Part shown: positions 4,342-5,343 of the stretch, one piece after another
Position numbering within the stretch: the stretch's first letter is position 1
How the letters are laid out: the number at the start of each line of letters is the position of its first letter
NCBI GenBank assembly: GCA_043721315.1
Contig: JAYSQZ010000003.1
Span: 1 to 5,343, forward strand
Source of the DNA: Elstera sp043721315
GTDB lineage: Bacteria; Pseudomonadota; Alphaproteobacteria; Elsterales; Elsteraceae
DNA: 5,343 bases
Direction: 5' to 3'
Notes under the pieces: generated by a model
Databases searched by the model: none
Told to the model about the DNA's origin: nothing
Seen by the model: only the letters and a program-made list of their open reading frames with translations
Made by a program: the position numbers and the translations under genes

Positions 4342-5343
4342 TCACAGCGTTTTCGCCTGATCGCGCAGCAAGAACTTTTGCACTTTACCCGTCGAGGTTT
4401 TGGGCAGCGTGCCGAAGACAATAGTTTTCGGAACCTTGAAGCTGGCAAGATGCGCCCGGCAGTGCGCGATAATCTCAGCGTCGGTGGCGCTGGCCCCGTC
4501 TTTCAAGGCGATGAAGGCGCAGGGGGTTTCGCCCCATTTTTCATCGGGCCGGGCGACCACGGCGGCTTCTAACACCGCCGGGTGCTGGTAGAGCACTGAT
4601 TCGACCTCAATCGTCGAGATATTCTCTCCGCCCGAGATGATAATGTCCTTCGAGCGGTCTTTCAGCGCGATATACCCATCCGGGTCGAGCACGGCGAGGT
4701 CGCCGGTATGGAACCATCCACCCGCAAAGGCTTTTTCCGTCGCGGCGGGGTTTTTAAGATAGCCCAACATCGTGATATTGCCGCGCAAGAAGACTTCCCC
4801 CAAGGTTTTGCCATCGGCGGGAACCGGCTCCAGCGTGTCGGGATCGGCGACCATCAACCCGGCTTGTAACTGATAGCGCACCCCTTGGCGGGCTTTCAGG
4901 CGGGCGCGTTCTTCAACCGGCAGAGTGTCCCACTCTTTTTTCCAGGCGCAAGCGACCACGGGGCCATAGACCTCGGTGAGGCCATAGACATGCGTGATCG
5001 AAAACCCCTGCGTCTCCATGGCCTGAATCACGGCAGCGGGTGGCGGGGCGGCTGCCGTCATCAGTTCTACTTTATGGGGCAGCGGGCGGCGCTCCTCCGG
5101 TTTGGCGTGGATCAGCATACTCATAACGATGGGCGCGCCGCAAAGGTGTGTCACGCCGTATTCGGCAATCGCGCTGTACACGGCGGCGGCTTCGACCCGG
5201 CGCAGGCAAACATGGGTTCCTGCGTACAAGGTAACTGTCCACGGAAAGCACCAGCCGTTGCAGTGAAACATCGGCAGGGTCCACAAATAGACCGGATGCT
5301 GGGGCATCGACCAAACGATGGCATGATTGATCGCGTTGAGGTA
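4342..5343 (-). CDS. Acyl-CoA synthetase (AMP-forming), DmdB/AlkK-like, N-terminus outside window
   Basis: The last 333 residues of an ANL-superfamily ligase are visible. The frame stays open to the right edge: residues YLNAINHAIVWS precede the first ATG at 5307, so that ATG is internal. The enzyme activates a carboxylic acid with ATP and joins it to CoA. Visible motifs, numbered from the window edge, are LPMFHCNGW (23-31), YGLTE (120-124), GWFHTGD (209-215), DRSKDIIISGGENI (229-242, the hinge) and PKTSTGK (314-320), whose Lys320 is the adenylation lysine. The P-loop-like A3 motif is in the missing part, about 200 residues if the total is near 540. The HPVYLWTLPMFHCNGW block resembles methylmercaptopropionate-CoA ligase (DmdB) and medium-chain acyl-CoA synthetases. 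Substrate cannot be decided here. It converges on the DUF465 gene across the shared terminator region. Confidence 0.93.
   Translation of the reverse strand, partial: YLNAINHAIVWSMPQHPVYLWTLPMFHCNGWCFPWTVTLYAGTHVCLRRVEAAAVYSAIAEYGVTHLCGAPIVMSMLIHAKPEERRPLPHKVELMTAAAPPPAAVIQAMETQGFSITHVYGLTEVYGPVVACAWKKEWDTLPVEERARLKARQGVRYQLQAGLMVADPDTLEPVPADGKTLGEVFLRGNITMLGYLKNPAATEKAFAGGWFHTGDLAVLDPDGYIALKDRSKDIIISGGENISTIEVESVLYQHPAVLEAAVVARPDEKWGETPCAFIALKDGASATDAEIIAHCRAHLASFKVPKTIVFGTLPKTSTGKVQKFLLRDQAKTL
4409..4434. repeat. 26-bp near-palindrome inside the acyl-CoA synthetase gene
   Basis: The arms GTGCCGAAGAC (4409-4419) and GTTTTCGGAAC (4424-4434) pair at nine of eleven positions, plus one G-T wobble in plus-strand RNA, around a 4-nt AATA centre. 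The segment encodes KVPKTIVFGT, a conserved stretch just before the catalytic lysine motif, and the opposite strand reads VPKTIVFGTL. It is probably a by-product of codon choice in a conserved motif. Confidence 0.6.

Overview
The window looks like ordinary chromosome from an alphaproteobacterium. The support is a GC-rich sequence, a purE-purK operon beside two small YdcH/DUF465 proteins, and acyl-CoA synthetase and RidA sequences of the alphaproteobacterial type. A Rhodospirillales-like source is a guess from this gene company; nothing here fixes the genus. I see no phage, transposon, integrase, CRISPR or toxin genes, and no convincing sign of a new multi-gene system.

Layout, left to right. 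Positions 1-466 (minus strand) hold a RidA/YjgF-family gene cut by the left edge. It overlaps by 11 nt the end of a PLP-dependent threonine/serine dehydratase (456-1496, minus). The dehydratase makes reactive enamine/imine intermediates of the kind RidA proteins remove, so the two form a coherent operon. Its 354-nt upstream region (1497-1850) carries a candidate promoter and two dyads that could be operators. On the plus strand it also holds a candidate promoter for tRNA-Leu(UAA) (1851-1937). The tRNA ends 5 nt from the stop codon of the convergent purK.

purK (1943-3073) and purE (3070-3591), both minus and overlapping by 4 nt (ATGA), encode the two-step route from AIR to CAIR in purine synthesis. 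A promoter-like sequence lies just upstream of purE. Next comes a 69-aa DUF465 gene (3671-3880, minus), a 219-nt divergent intergenic region, and a second, shorter DUF465 paralogue (4100-4261, plus). That gene ends at a strong intrinsic terminator (4298-4329).

The right end (4342-5343, minus) is the C-terminal 333 residues of a DmdB/AlkK-like acyl-CoA synthetase whose N-terminal part lies outside the window.

The items most worth a second look are the dyads in front of the dehydratase operon, the tRNA-purK abutment without a terminator, the repeat-built N-terminus of PurK, the divergent DUF465 pair, and a palindromic stretch in the synthetase gene that encodes the same peptide on both strands.
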